DNA from: Formivibrio citricus
GTDB lineage: Bacteria; Pseudomonadota; Gammaproteobacteria; Burkholderiales; Chitinibacteraceae
Assembly (NCBI RefSeq): GCF_900115065.1
Contig: NZ_FOVE01000002.1
Coordinates: forward strand, 62,001 to 126,000
Length of the DNA stretch: 64,000 nt
Reading direction: 5' to 3'
Shown here piece by piece: positions 57,812-64,000 of this stretch. Every line of letters starts with the position of its first letter. Position 1 is the first letter of the stretch. The position numbers and the translations under genes are program-made. Below the pieces are notes generated by a model. It was not told the origin of the DNA. It saw only the letters and a program-made list of their open reading frames with translations, and did not search any database.

Positions 57812-58534
57812 TCAACGCCGCCCGACCGGCATCAGCGCCAACGGTACATGATCGGGCGGCAACCCCAGTATGCCTTGCACCGCCCGGTCGTCAAACGCGC
57901 CGACCATCACGGTCCCCAGCCCCAGTGTCTGCGCCTGCAGGTACACGTTCTGGCCGGCATGGCCGGCTTCGATCCAGACGTAGCGTTCGGCGCGCGCCCC
58001 GTATTTCCCGGCCGTGCGTGCGTAGACCCCGGCAATCGCCAGTACGACGGGCGCTTTTTTGACGCTCGACTGTCCCACGGCGGCTTTGGCCAGCCGCTCG
58101 CGCGCATCGCCGTTTTGCACGGAAGACAGACCGTGCCGAGCAGGGTCGTAGCGATACACTCCGGCCGCCAATCCCTCGACCTGACCGGCGACCAGATACA
58201 GTTCCAGTGGATAGAGCGCACCGGCGGACGGCGCCGTCCGCCGCCCCCCCGTTCGCGTGATGCCTTGCGCGGCCCACAAGAGCTGCGAGACCTCGGCGAG
58301 CGTCAGACGTGCTTTCCTGAATTCGCGCACGGACTGGCGCTGTTGCAACACGCTTTCCAGTGGCACCGTTCCGCTCAGACGGGGGGCGGGCAGGCGAACC
58401 AGCAGGCCTTCGTCGGCATGGGCTGCGCTGCCCAGCAGTAATCCACCGGCCAGCATGACCCGGCAGCACAGACGCAGCCAGTTGAAGTCGGTAAAACGAT
58501 GCGGCGGGGTGCATGTGCGTTTGTCCGCTTTCAT
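57812..58534 (-). CDS. Exported SagB/ThcOx-type nitroreductase
   Basis: 240 residues. Nitroreductase fold with FMN-binding [39 protein letters not shown] (typical of the SagB group) and [15 protein letters not shown]. SagB-type enzymes oxidise azolines in peptide natural products, but stand-alone forms are common and of unknown role. A hydrophobic stretch [20 protein letters not shown] at the N terminus looks like a signal peptide, unusual for this fold. No cyclodehydratase or peptide gene is adjacent. ATG 58534 has CGGAG nine bases before. Confidence 0.85.
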   Translation of the reverse strand: MKADKRTCTPPHRFTDFNWLRLCCRVMLAGGLLLGSAAHADEGLLVRLPAPRLSGTVPLESVLQQRQSVREFRKARLTLAEVSQLLWAAQGITRTGGRRTAPSAGALYPLELYLVAGQVEGLAAGVYRYDPARHGLSSVQNGDARERLAKAAVGQSSVKKAPVVLAIAGVYARTAGKYGARAERYVWIEAGHAGQNVYLQAQTLGLGTVMVGAFDDRAVQGILGLPPDHVPLALMPVGRR

Positions 58535-58626
58535 CGCATTGCTCCGGTCGCGAGAGATGTTTCCTTTCTAGCTGCAAACAGGCATGCTGGACAGGGAAAA
58601 ACAACTTTCCGAGTGACGGATTCGCC

Positions 58627-59175
58627 ATGCCTCCCATCGTAGAAAGCTTTCCGCCAATTGCCCGCGCCGATGCTCGTCTGCTGATCCTTGGCAGCATGCC
58701 TGGCGTGGCTTCGCTGCGCGCGGAGCAGTATTATGCGCATCCGCAAAACCTGTTCTGGAAAATCCTGGGGCAGATTCTCGGTTTCGACCCGAAAGCCCCT
58801 TATGCAGAAAGAGTGGCTTGCCTGCAGGAAGCCGGTATCGCGCTTTGGGATGTGCTGGCGAGCTGCCGGCGGCCCGGCAGCCTGGATTCCGATATCCACG
58901 CGGACTCGGCTGTCGCCAACGATCTGTCCGGTTTTCTTGCCTCGCATCCCGGCATCTGGCGGATATGCTTCAACGGAGCGACGGCGGAAACGATGTTCCG
59001 CCGCCATGTTCTGCCGCAGTTGGCGAGGCCGGATATCGAAACCCTGCGCCTGCCTTCGACCAGCCCGGCCAACGCATCCATTCCGTTGCAACAAAAAATG
59101 GAAGGCTGGTCGCAAGCCTTGCGCGGCCTCGTTCCCGCCGTGCAAGGCAGCCCAAAGCCGGTCAAAGTACGTTGA
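58627..59175 (+). CDS. DNA glycosylase of the uracil-DNA glycosylase superfamily, family 6 type
   Basis: 182 residues. [20 protein letters not shown] with [11 protein letters not shown] matches the hypoxanthine-DNA glycosylase (UDG family 6) active-site region, and [11 protein letters not shown] the closing motif. Removes deaminated adenine (hypoxanthine) from DNA in known members. ATG 58627 fits; the 3' end overlaps the hsp20 gene on the other strand by about 14 bases. Confidence 0.85.
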   Translation: MPPIVESFPPIARADARLLILGSMPGVASLRAEQYYAHPQNLFWKILGQILGFDPKAPYAERVACLQEAGIALWDVLASCRRPGSLDSDIHADSAVANDLSGFLASHPGIWRICFNGATAETMFRRHVLPQLARPDIETLRLPSTSPANASIPLQQKMEGWSQALRGLVPAVQGSPKPVKVR

Positions 59176-59542
59176 CTTTGATTTTTTGTGGTTGCGCCTG
59201 CGCTACCTTGGGAATGTGCAGCTTGAGCACCCCATGGTTCAATTCGGCACTGACCTTGGTCGTATCCAGCTCTTTGGACAGCGTGAAGGAACGCCGGTAA
59301 CGCGGCAGGTTCACTTCGACATGGCTGGCATCCATGCCTTCCGGGACATCGATGCTCACTTCGCCTTCGATGGTCAGGGTGTCGCCTTCCACCTGCAGGC
59401 TGAGCTTTTCCTTGGATACGCCTGGCAGGTCGGCATAGAGCACGATGCCGGACGCGTCCTCGATTACATCCACCGCCGGAATCAGTGCAGCTTCGCTGCG
59501 GGAAGCCTCGGCGGCCTGGGAAACGGTTTTCTTTTCGCTCAT
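59162..59542 (-). CDS. Hsp20/alpha-crystallin small heat-shock protein 1
   Basis: 126 residues. ACD core [36 protein letters not shown], and the A-x-x-x-G-V-L motif in [14 protein letters not shown]. Very short N- and C-terminal extensions, without an I-x-I/V tail (it ends KIKVNVL), so oligomers may be small. It lies 19 bases downstream of a second hsp20. Confidence 0.92.
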   Translation of the reverse strand: MSEKKTVSQAAEASRSEAALIPAVDVIEDASGIVLYADLPGVSKEKLSLQVEGDTLTIEGEVSIDVPEGMDASHVEVNLPRYRRSFTLSKELDTTKVSAELNHGVLKLHIPKVAQAQPQKIKVNVL

Positions 59543-59561
59543 GGTCGATTCCTCCTGCGGA

Positions 59562-59999
59562 TCACTGGATCTGGATGCGGCGCGGCTGGCTGGCTTCGCG
59601 GCGGCGGATGCTCACGTGCAGCACGCCGTCGCGGTACTTGGCCTCGACGCTTTCCGGATCGATGTCGTCGGGCAGGGAAACCACGCGGCGGAAACGCCCG
59701 GAAAACCGTTCGTCGATATGTACGGCTACCTTCTCATCCCGCTCCGGCAGATCGGACTTGCGCTCGCCGGCGATGGTCAGCACGCCTTTTTCCAGTTGCA
59801 CGTCGATGGTTGCCGGGTCGATGCCCGGTGCAAAGGCATACACCTCGACCGAGTGCGGCGTTCCGCCCACGTTCATGGCCGGAAAGCCGCCGCGCCCCAG
59901 GCCGCGGATGCTGGAATACAACTCGGAGCCCTGCATTTCTCGATGCAGGCGATCCAGTTCCGCAAAAATGTCGCGGGGAAACAGGTGTCTGTACAACAT
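59562..59999 (-). CDS. Hsp20/alpha-crystallin small heat-shock protein 2
   Basis: 145 residues from ATG 59999 (GGAGGGCAAGACG). HSVEVYAFAPGIDPATIDVQ, LTIAGERKSDLP and AKYRDGVLHVSIRR mark the alpha-crystallin domain; it ends RRIQIQ. The N-terminal LYRHLFPRDIFAELDRLHRE is the usual aromatic arm. First gene of the hsp20 pair, divergent from cbpA; the two may form hetero-oligomers. Confidence 0.92.
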   Translation of the reverse strand: MLYRHLFPRDIFAELDRLHREMQGSELYSSIRGLGRGGFPAMNVGGTPHSVEVYAFAPGIDPATIDVQLEKGVLTIAGERKSDLPERDEKVAVHIDERFSGRFRRVVSLPDDIDPESVEAKYRDGVLHVSIRRREASQPRRIQIQ

Positions 60000-60197
60000 C
60001 GTCTTGCCCTCCTCGGTGATTGAACCCGGATTATCCATTAGGCGGCCCTTCGGACCTGCGCGAGCGCTGGCGGACGGTTTGCGGCCCCTTTTGCCTCTTG
60101 CTCGGCGTCCATGGAACAACCATGGACTTCTCCCAAGAGACAAAATTGTCTCGCAATCCGTCTCACCATCATCTCGTGCCCTAATGAACAATCCGGG

Positions 60198-60221
60198 TTG
60201 AAAATGGCAGTTGCCATCCAT
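60198..60221 (+). promoter_or_regulatory. Sigma-32-like promoter toward cbpA
   Basis: GTTGAAAA (-35 core TTGAAA from 60198) and CCATCCAT (60214-60221) with about ten bases between the cores; the heat-shock consensus is CTTGAAA and CCCCATNT with 13-15. It lies about 90 bases before cbpA. Confidence 0.4.
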
Positions 60222-60228
60222 AAGTCCG

Positions 60229-60257
60229 ATTTATGGCCGGGAAACACAAATTCAACC
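60229..60257 (-). promoter_or_regulatory. Sigma-32-like promoter toward the hsp20 pair
   Basis: Read on the minus strand, GGTTGAAT (60257-60250), 13 bases, CCATAAAT (60236-60229). The spacing fits sigma-32 and the partner genes are heat-shock genes. The start would leave a long leader of about 220 bases to the hsp20 ATG. Confidence 0.4.
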
Positions 60258-60311
60258 GGTCATAATCTAAATTGAATCTAGACCATCCTGCACTTGCAAG
60301 TAGGGATCCCT

Positions 60312-61265
60312 ATGCAATTCAAGGACTACTACCAGACCTTGGGCGTGCCACGCAGTGCCACGCTAGAGGAAATCAAGAAGGCTTTTCGCAAGCTGGCACG
60401 CAAATATCACCCCGATGTTTCCAAGGAGGCGAACGCCGAGGAGCGCATGCGGGATCTCAACGAAGCCTATGCCGTGCTTTCCGATCCGGAAAAACGCGCC
60501 GCTTATGATCAACTGGGCAGCGGCTACCAGCCAGGCCAAGAGTTCCGTCCGCCGCCGGGCTGGGATAGCGGATTCGAATTTTCCAGCCGAGGGTTTTCAC
60601 CCAACGAAGCTGCGAATTTCAGCGACTTCTTTGCCGAGCTTTTTGGCCGCATGGGTGCAGGGTCTGGCGGTTTTCGTACCCAGAGTGGTCATTTTCAGAT
60701 GCGCGGCGAAGATCACCACGCCAGAGTCATGCTAGATCTGGAGGACACGTTTACCGGAGCCACCCGGCAAATCACGCTCCGCGTACCCAAACAGGATAAT
60801 CAGGGCCGAATCCAGTTGGCCACCCGCACTCTCAATATCCGCATTCCCCAAGGGGTGTATGAGGGGCAGGTTATCCGTTTGGCCGGCCAAGGCGCCCCCG
60901 GCATGAGCGGCGCGGCGACCGGCGATCTGCTGCTGGAGGTGCACTTCAATCCTCATCCCCGGTTCCGTCCTGACGGACGCGACCTGCACATGACGCTGCC
61001 CGTGGCTCCGTGGGAAGCCGCGCTCGGCGCGGTGCTGGAAGTGGACTTGCCGACGAGCCATCTCAAGGTGCGTATCCCGCAAGGCGCACAGAGTGGCACG
61101 CAACTGCGGGTGCGCGGCAAGGGCATTCCCGGCAACCCGCCTGGCGATCTGCTGCTTGATATCCGGGTGGTGCTGCCCCCCGCCGATTCGCCGCGAGCCA
61201 GGCAGCTCTACGAAACGATGGCGCGGGAAATGGCCTTCGATCCGCGCAAGGAGGGATGGAAATGA
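60312..61265 (+). CDS. cbpA: DnaJ-type co-chaperone CbpA
   Basis: 317 residues: J domain with KYHPDVSKEAN (HPD), a Gly/Phe-rich linker (GFEFSSRGFSP), and the C-terminal substrate-binding domains (RVPKQDNQGRIQLATRTLNI, VRGKGIPGNPPGDLLLDI). The zinc-finger Cys cluster of DnaJ is absent, which defines CbpA. ATG 60312 has AGGGA nine bases upstream. The stop overlaps cbpM (ATGA). Confidence 0.95.
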   Translation: MQFKDYYQTLGVPRSATLEEIKKAFRKLARKYHPDVSKEANAEERMRDLNEAYAVLSDPEKRAAYDQLGSGYQPGQEFRPPPGWDSGFEFSSRGFSPNEAANFSDFFAELFGRMGAGSGGFRTQSGHFQMRGEDHHARVMLDLEDTFTGATRQITLRVPKQDNQGRIQLATRTLNIRIPQGVYEGQVIRLAGQGAPGMSGAATGDLLLEVHFNPHPRFRPDGRDLHMTLPVAPWEAALGAVLEVDLPTSHLKVRIPQGAQSGTQLRVRGKGIPGNPPGDLLLDIRVVLPPADSPRARQLYETMAREMAFDPRKEGWK

Positions 61266-61585
61266 GCTTCCATGACGACGAGATTCTGGTTGGCAGCCTG
61301 ATGGAAGAAACCTGGCTCACGCTGGAACAGGTTGCTGCGGCCTGCATGGTTGAGCCGGACTGGCTGGTACGCCATATCGAGGATGGCTGTTTCCCTCACG
61401 CCGAAAGCATTGCCGGAACCTGGCGATTTTCCGGAACCTGCCTGTTGCGCGCACGGCGCATGCGTGAGCTGGAACGCAACTTCGATGCGGTGCCGGAACT
61501 CGCGGCGCTGGTCGCGGACCTGCTTGAGGAAATGGATCTGCTGCGGAGAACGGGCGGATCGCAGGTGAACCGGGAGAAATCATGA
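61262..61585 (+). CDS. cbpM: Chaperone modulator CbpM
   Basis: 107 residues, MerR-like winged helix of the CbpM family: WLTLEQVAAACMVEPDWLVR, HAESIAGTWRFSGTCLL. Binds the CbpA J domain and blocks its action. ATG 61262 fits GGAGG spacing and the ATGA overlap with cbpA; ATG 61256 is too close to the RBS. It overlaps trxC by four bases. Confidence 0.92.
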   Translation: MSFHDDEILVGSLMEETWLTLEQVAAACMVEPDWLVRHIEDGCFPHAESIAGTWRFSGTCLLRARRMRELERNFDAVPELAALVADLLEEMDLLRRTGGSQVNREKS

Positions 61586-62019
61586 GCGAATCGCTGCATC
61601 TTGTCTGCCCGCATTGTCAGGCCATCAACCGAGTCCCCGCCGAGCGGCTGAGCCATGCCCCCAACTGCGGGCAATGCCACCAGCCGTTGTTCACCGGGCA
61701 TCCCGTGGAGCTGGATGAATCCACCCTTGAACGGCACATCGCCCATACCGACATTCCGTTGCTGGTCGATTTCTGGGCGCCATGGTGCGGCCCCTGCAAG
61801 ATGATGGCGCCGCAGTTTGCCCAAGCGGCCAGCCTCCTTGAGCCCGGTTTGCGTCTGGGCAAGGTCGACACCGAAGCGCACCCAGCACCGGGCAACCGTT
61901 ATGGCATCCGCAGCATTCCCACTCTGGTCCTGTTTCAAAACGGACGCGAAGTGGCGCGGCAAGCCGGGGCGATGGGGGCACAGGAGATCGTGCGCTGGGT
62001 GCGATCCCGCGTTTCCTGA
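61582..62019 (+). CDS. trxC: Thioredoxin 2
   Basis: 145 residues. N-terminal zinc-binding CPHC and CGQC pairs, then thioredoxin fold with the redox motif WCGPCKMM and the cis-Pro in SIPTLVLF. Redox-regulated zinc release is known for E. coli TrxC. Third gene of the coupled cbpA-cbpM-trxC operon, linking protein folding and oxidative stress. Confidence 0.96.
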   Translation: MSESLHLVCPHCQAINRVPAERLSHAPNCGQCHQPLFTGHPVELDESTLERHIAHTDIPLLVDFWAPWCGPCKMMAPQFAQAASLLEPGLRLGKVDTEAHPAPGNRYGIRSIPTLVLFQNGREVARQAGAMGAQEIVRWVRSRVS

Positions 62020-62023
62020 AGCG

Positions 62024-62932
62024 TCAGGCCGCCGACCAATCCAGACTGCGCCGGCTTTCGAAACGCCTGAATTGGCCGTTGAGCGGATCGACGAACTCGA
62101 TAGCCCGCGCCAGCAACAGCAGGGGGCGGCTGAAGTCGCTGCCCTTGTCCGGCAACAGCTCCGGATACCAGATGTCGTTGAGGATCGGGATGCCGAGTGC
62201 AGCCAGATGCGCGCGCAACTGGTGCTTCTTGCCGGTGTGCGGCAGCAGGCGGTAATGCGCCTTGTCGCCGCGCCGCTCCAGCAGTTCGATCCGTGTCTCG
62301 CTGTTGATCTCGCCCTCCACCTCATGCATCGCAAAACAATCGGGTCGCTCCTCCAGCCGGCTGCGATGCACGTGCGGCAACGCCAGATCGTTCCGGTACG
62401 GGGCGATGGCCTCGTATTCCTTGCTGACGACACGGCTCGCAAAAAGCTGCTGGTACGCCCCGCGCTTTGACGGATCGGCGCAGAACACCATCACCCCCGC
62501 GGTTTCGCGGTCCAGACGGTGGATCGGGCTCAGGTGCGGCAGGTTCAGCTCGTGCCGCAAGCGCGTGAGCAGCGTCTCGCGCAGATGCCGGCCTGCGGGG
62601 ATGCAGGACAGGAAATGCGGCTTGTCGGCCACCACGAGGTATTCGTCTTGATAGAGCACCGGGGAATCGAACGGCACCGGGATTTCCGGCGGCACCTCGC
62701 GGTAGTACCAGATACGGCCATGCCCCGGATACGGGCTGTCGAGCGAAAGCGGATTGCCCGCATGATCGTAGATCGCCCCGCGCCGCAGCCGGTCGTGCCA
62801 GAGCTCGGGCGCGACGTGCGCGCAATGCCCGACGAGGAACGCCAGCATGCTCGGCCAGCGACCGCCGGGCAGGTTCATGTAACTCGGCGCCACGCCATCG
62901 AGCAGCGGCAGGGGGGCAGTGCGTTGGCTCAT
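62024..62932 (-). CDS. RluA-family pseudouridine synthase
   Basis: 302 residues. Catalytic Asp in IHRLDRETAGVMVF; S4-like domain is not obvious, and instead an N-terminal extension with PVLYQDEYLVVADKPHFLSC precedes. LLPHTGKKHQLRAHLAALGI and NDIWYPEL close the domain, as in the RluA/TruC group. Its rRNA or tRNA target cannot be assigned. The start is ATG 62932; the frame extends 18 codons further without RBS. Confidence 0.9.
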   Translation of the reverse strand: MSQRTAPLPLLDGVAPSYMNLPGGRWPSMLAFLVGHCAHVAPELWHDRLRRGAIYDHAGNPLSLDSPYPGHGRIWYYREVPPEIPVPFDSPVLYQDEYLVVADKPHFLSCIPAGRHLRETLLTRLRHELNLPHLSPIHRLDRETAGVMVFCADPSKRGAYQQLFASRVVSKEYEAIAPYRNDLALPHVHRSRLEERPDCFAMHEVEGEINSETRIELLERRGDKAHYRLLPHTGKKHQLRAHLAALGIPILNDIWYPELLPDKGSDFSRPLLLLARAIEFVDPLNGQFRRFESRRSLDWSAA

Positions 62933-63089
62933 ACGAGTGATTCGGTTGACGAGGGGCGCAGTGTACCCGCAGGCGCATCGATACAAAAAGAGCCGCCCAG
63001 CAACTGAGCGGCTCTCTTCGCCAACAAGTGAAAATCAGGGACGTTCTTAACAAGCCGGCGAGAAGGCGCAGCCTCCAAATGGGCCAGGT

Positions 63090-63368
63090 TTAGCCGCGGC
63101 TGGTGACAATCAGCAAGTGATACCCGAATTGGGTTTTGACCGGGCCTTGTACTTCATTCAGCGGGGCGCTGAAAACCACCTTGTCGAATTCCGGCACCAT
63201 CATGCCGCGGCCGAAACGGCCCAGATCGCCGCCCTGGGCAGCGGAAGGGCACAGGGAGTGCTCTTTGGCGACGGCGGCGAAATCGGCGCCGGCCAGGATT
63301 TGTTCTTTCAGCTTGAGACATTCCTCTTCGCTGTTGACCAGCAGATGGCTTGCGGTGGCTTGTACCAT
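63090..63368 (-). CDS. ppiC: Parvulin-type peptidyl-prolyl isomerase
   Basis: 92 residues, a single rotamase domain: ATASHLLVNSEEECLKLKEQ, AKEHSLCPSAAQGGDLGRFG, VPEFDKVVF and VKTQFGYHLLIV with the usual His. Cytoplasmic stand-alone parvulin like E. coli PpiC (93 residues). Monocistronic. Confidence 0.95.
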   Translation of the reverse strand: MVQATASHLLVNSEEECLKLKEQILAGADFAAVAKEHSLCPSAAQGGDLGRFGRGMMVPEFDKVVFSAPLNEVQGPVKTQFGYHLLIVTSRG

Positions 63369-63539
63369 TGGATAACTCCGGGAATAGGCATCGGATCGAT
63401 GCAGGATTAAAAAACCACAGACAGTGGCTCCGCTTCAAGATGGCGACTGTCCCGCGAATTTCAACATGGCGCACCCTCATCGTCACGGCCTTTTCTGTTA
63501 TGGTTCGCTCCATCCATCCAGATCTGCGCCACTCACCCC

Positions 63540-64000
63540 ATGCCATCGAAGAAAATTTTTCCCGCCGAAAAAAGCAGCCTGCACGCGCGCAACCCGCATC
63601 GTGCCCGTTATGACTTCCCGGCTCTGGTCGCGAGCCATCCGCCGCTGGCCCCGTTCGTGGTCGTCAACCCGTACGGCGACGAATCGGTCGACTTTGCCAA
63701 CCCCGCAGCGGTCAAGGCGCTCAACCGCGCACTGCTGGCGCATTTTTACGGCATCCGCGACTGGGACATTCCGGATGGCTACCTGTGCCCGCCGATCCCC
63801 GGCCGCGCCGATTATGTGCATAGCGTTGCCGACCTGCTGGCGATCAGCAAGGGCGGTACGATTCCGCGCGGCGACAAGGTGCGGGTGCTGGATGTCGGCG
63901 TCGGTGCCAATGCCATCTACCCGATCATCGGGCGCGTCGCGTACGGCTGGCAGTTTGTCGGCAGCGAAATCGATGCTGCCGCACTGAAAAACGCTGAAAC
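63540..64000 (+). CDS. rlmF: 23S rRNA (adenine-1618-N6)-methyltransferase, N-terminal part (partial)
   Basis: The frame from ATG 63540 has no stop before the window end; 153 codons are visible. It reads [59 protein letters not shown], then the SAM-binding [16 protein letters not shown] and [10 protein letters not shown]. This matches RlmF. The catalytic NPPF motif lies beyond the window. The RBS is weak. Confidence 0.9.
   Translation, partial: MPSKKIFPAEKSSLHARNPHRARYDFPALVASHPPLAPFVVVNPYGDESVDFANPAAVKALNRALLAHFYGIRDWDIPDGYLCPPIPGRADYVHSVADLLAISKGGTIPRGDKVRVLDVGVGANAIYPIIGRVAYGWQFVGSEIDAAALKNAE

Overview
The window is GC-rich, densely coding chromosomal DNA from a betaproteobacterium. The evidence is the gene order ddl-ftsQ-ftsA-ftsZ-lpxC, the run ilvB-ilvN-ilvC-psd-pssA-leuA, the betaproteobacterial trio ECF sigma/DUF3619/DUF3106, and phoH-ybeY-corC-lnt. 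The lineage cannot be fixed from the sequence alone; a Rhodocyclales- or Nitrosomonadales-like organism is my best guess. No rRNA, tRNA, CRISPR array or prophage was found.

Layout: 1-6 kb holds the end of the division/cell-wall cluster (ddl, ftsQAZ), then lpxC, a small membrane protein and rsmE. 6-12.5 kb has a Cache-type chemoreceptor, cca, cysK and a CHASE-PAS sensor that lacks any output domain. 12.5-19.4 kb (minus strand) is a branched-chain amino acid and phospholipid run, ending in a leuA fused in frame to an N-terminal helix-turn-helix. 19.7-21.1 kb is an ECF sigma operon. 21.1-25.2 kb (minus) is phoH-ybeY-corC-lnt, with a 171-bp dispersed repeat between corC and lnt. 25.3-33.8 kb has dgt, a solute-binding-like protein, a chimeric MgtE_N-CorA magnesium transporter, prmC, a secreted Lcl-domain protein with an internal 55-residue duplication, an alpha/beta hydrolase, maf and a CoA-binding protein. 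A second copy of the dispersed repeat precedes metH (34.2-37.9 kb).

37.9-41 kb is the accessory segment: a YhfG-like/Fic toxin-antitoxin pair, an orphan membrane protein, and a REP-associated tyrosine transposase surrounded by GTAG-type REP hairpins, lying between a broken and an intact copy of a small gene. 41-47.7 kb has an APC permease, a tandem pair of secreted solute-binding-like paralogs, a 698-residue exported protein and tehA. 47.9-51 kb has a conserved hypothetical and a complete polar amino acid ABC transporter. Directly downstream are two non-autonomous mobile elements; one sits in the apex of a terminator-like palindrome and is flanked by an 11-bp target duplication.

51.6-64 kb has an NTF2-like secreted protein, an HDOD regulator with a small partner, an S4 protein, a DEAD-box helicase with two DbpA-type RNA-binding domains, bioB, an exported SagB-like nitroreductase and a family-6 uracil/hypoxanthine glycosylase. 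It continues with a divergent protein-stress locus (two hsp20 genes against cbpA-cbpM-trxC, with sigma-32-like promoters between them), an RluA-type pseudouridine synthase, ppiC and the start of rlmF, which runs off the window.

The most distinctive content is not one new pathway but small mobile and repeat DNA (REP/RAYT, two MITE-like elements, dispersed palindromic repeats) and several unusual domain fusions (HTH-LeuA, MgtE_N-CorA, duplicated DbpA domain).
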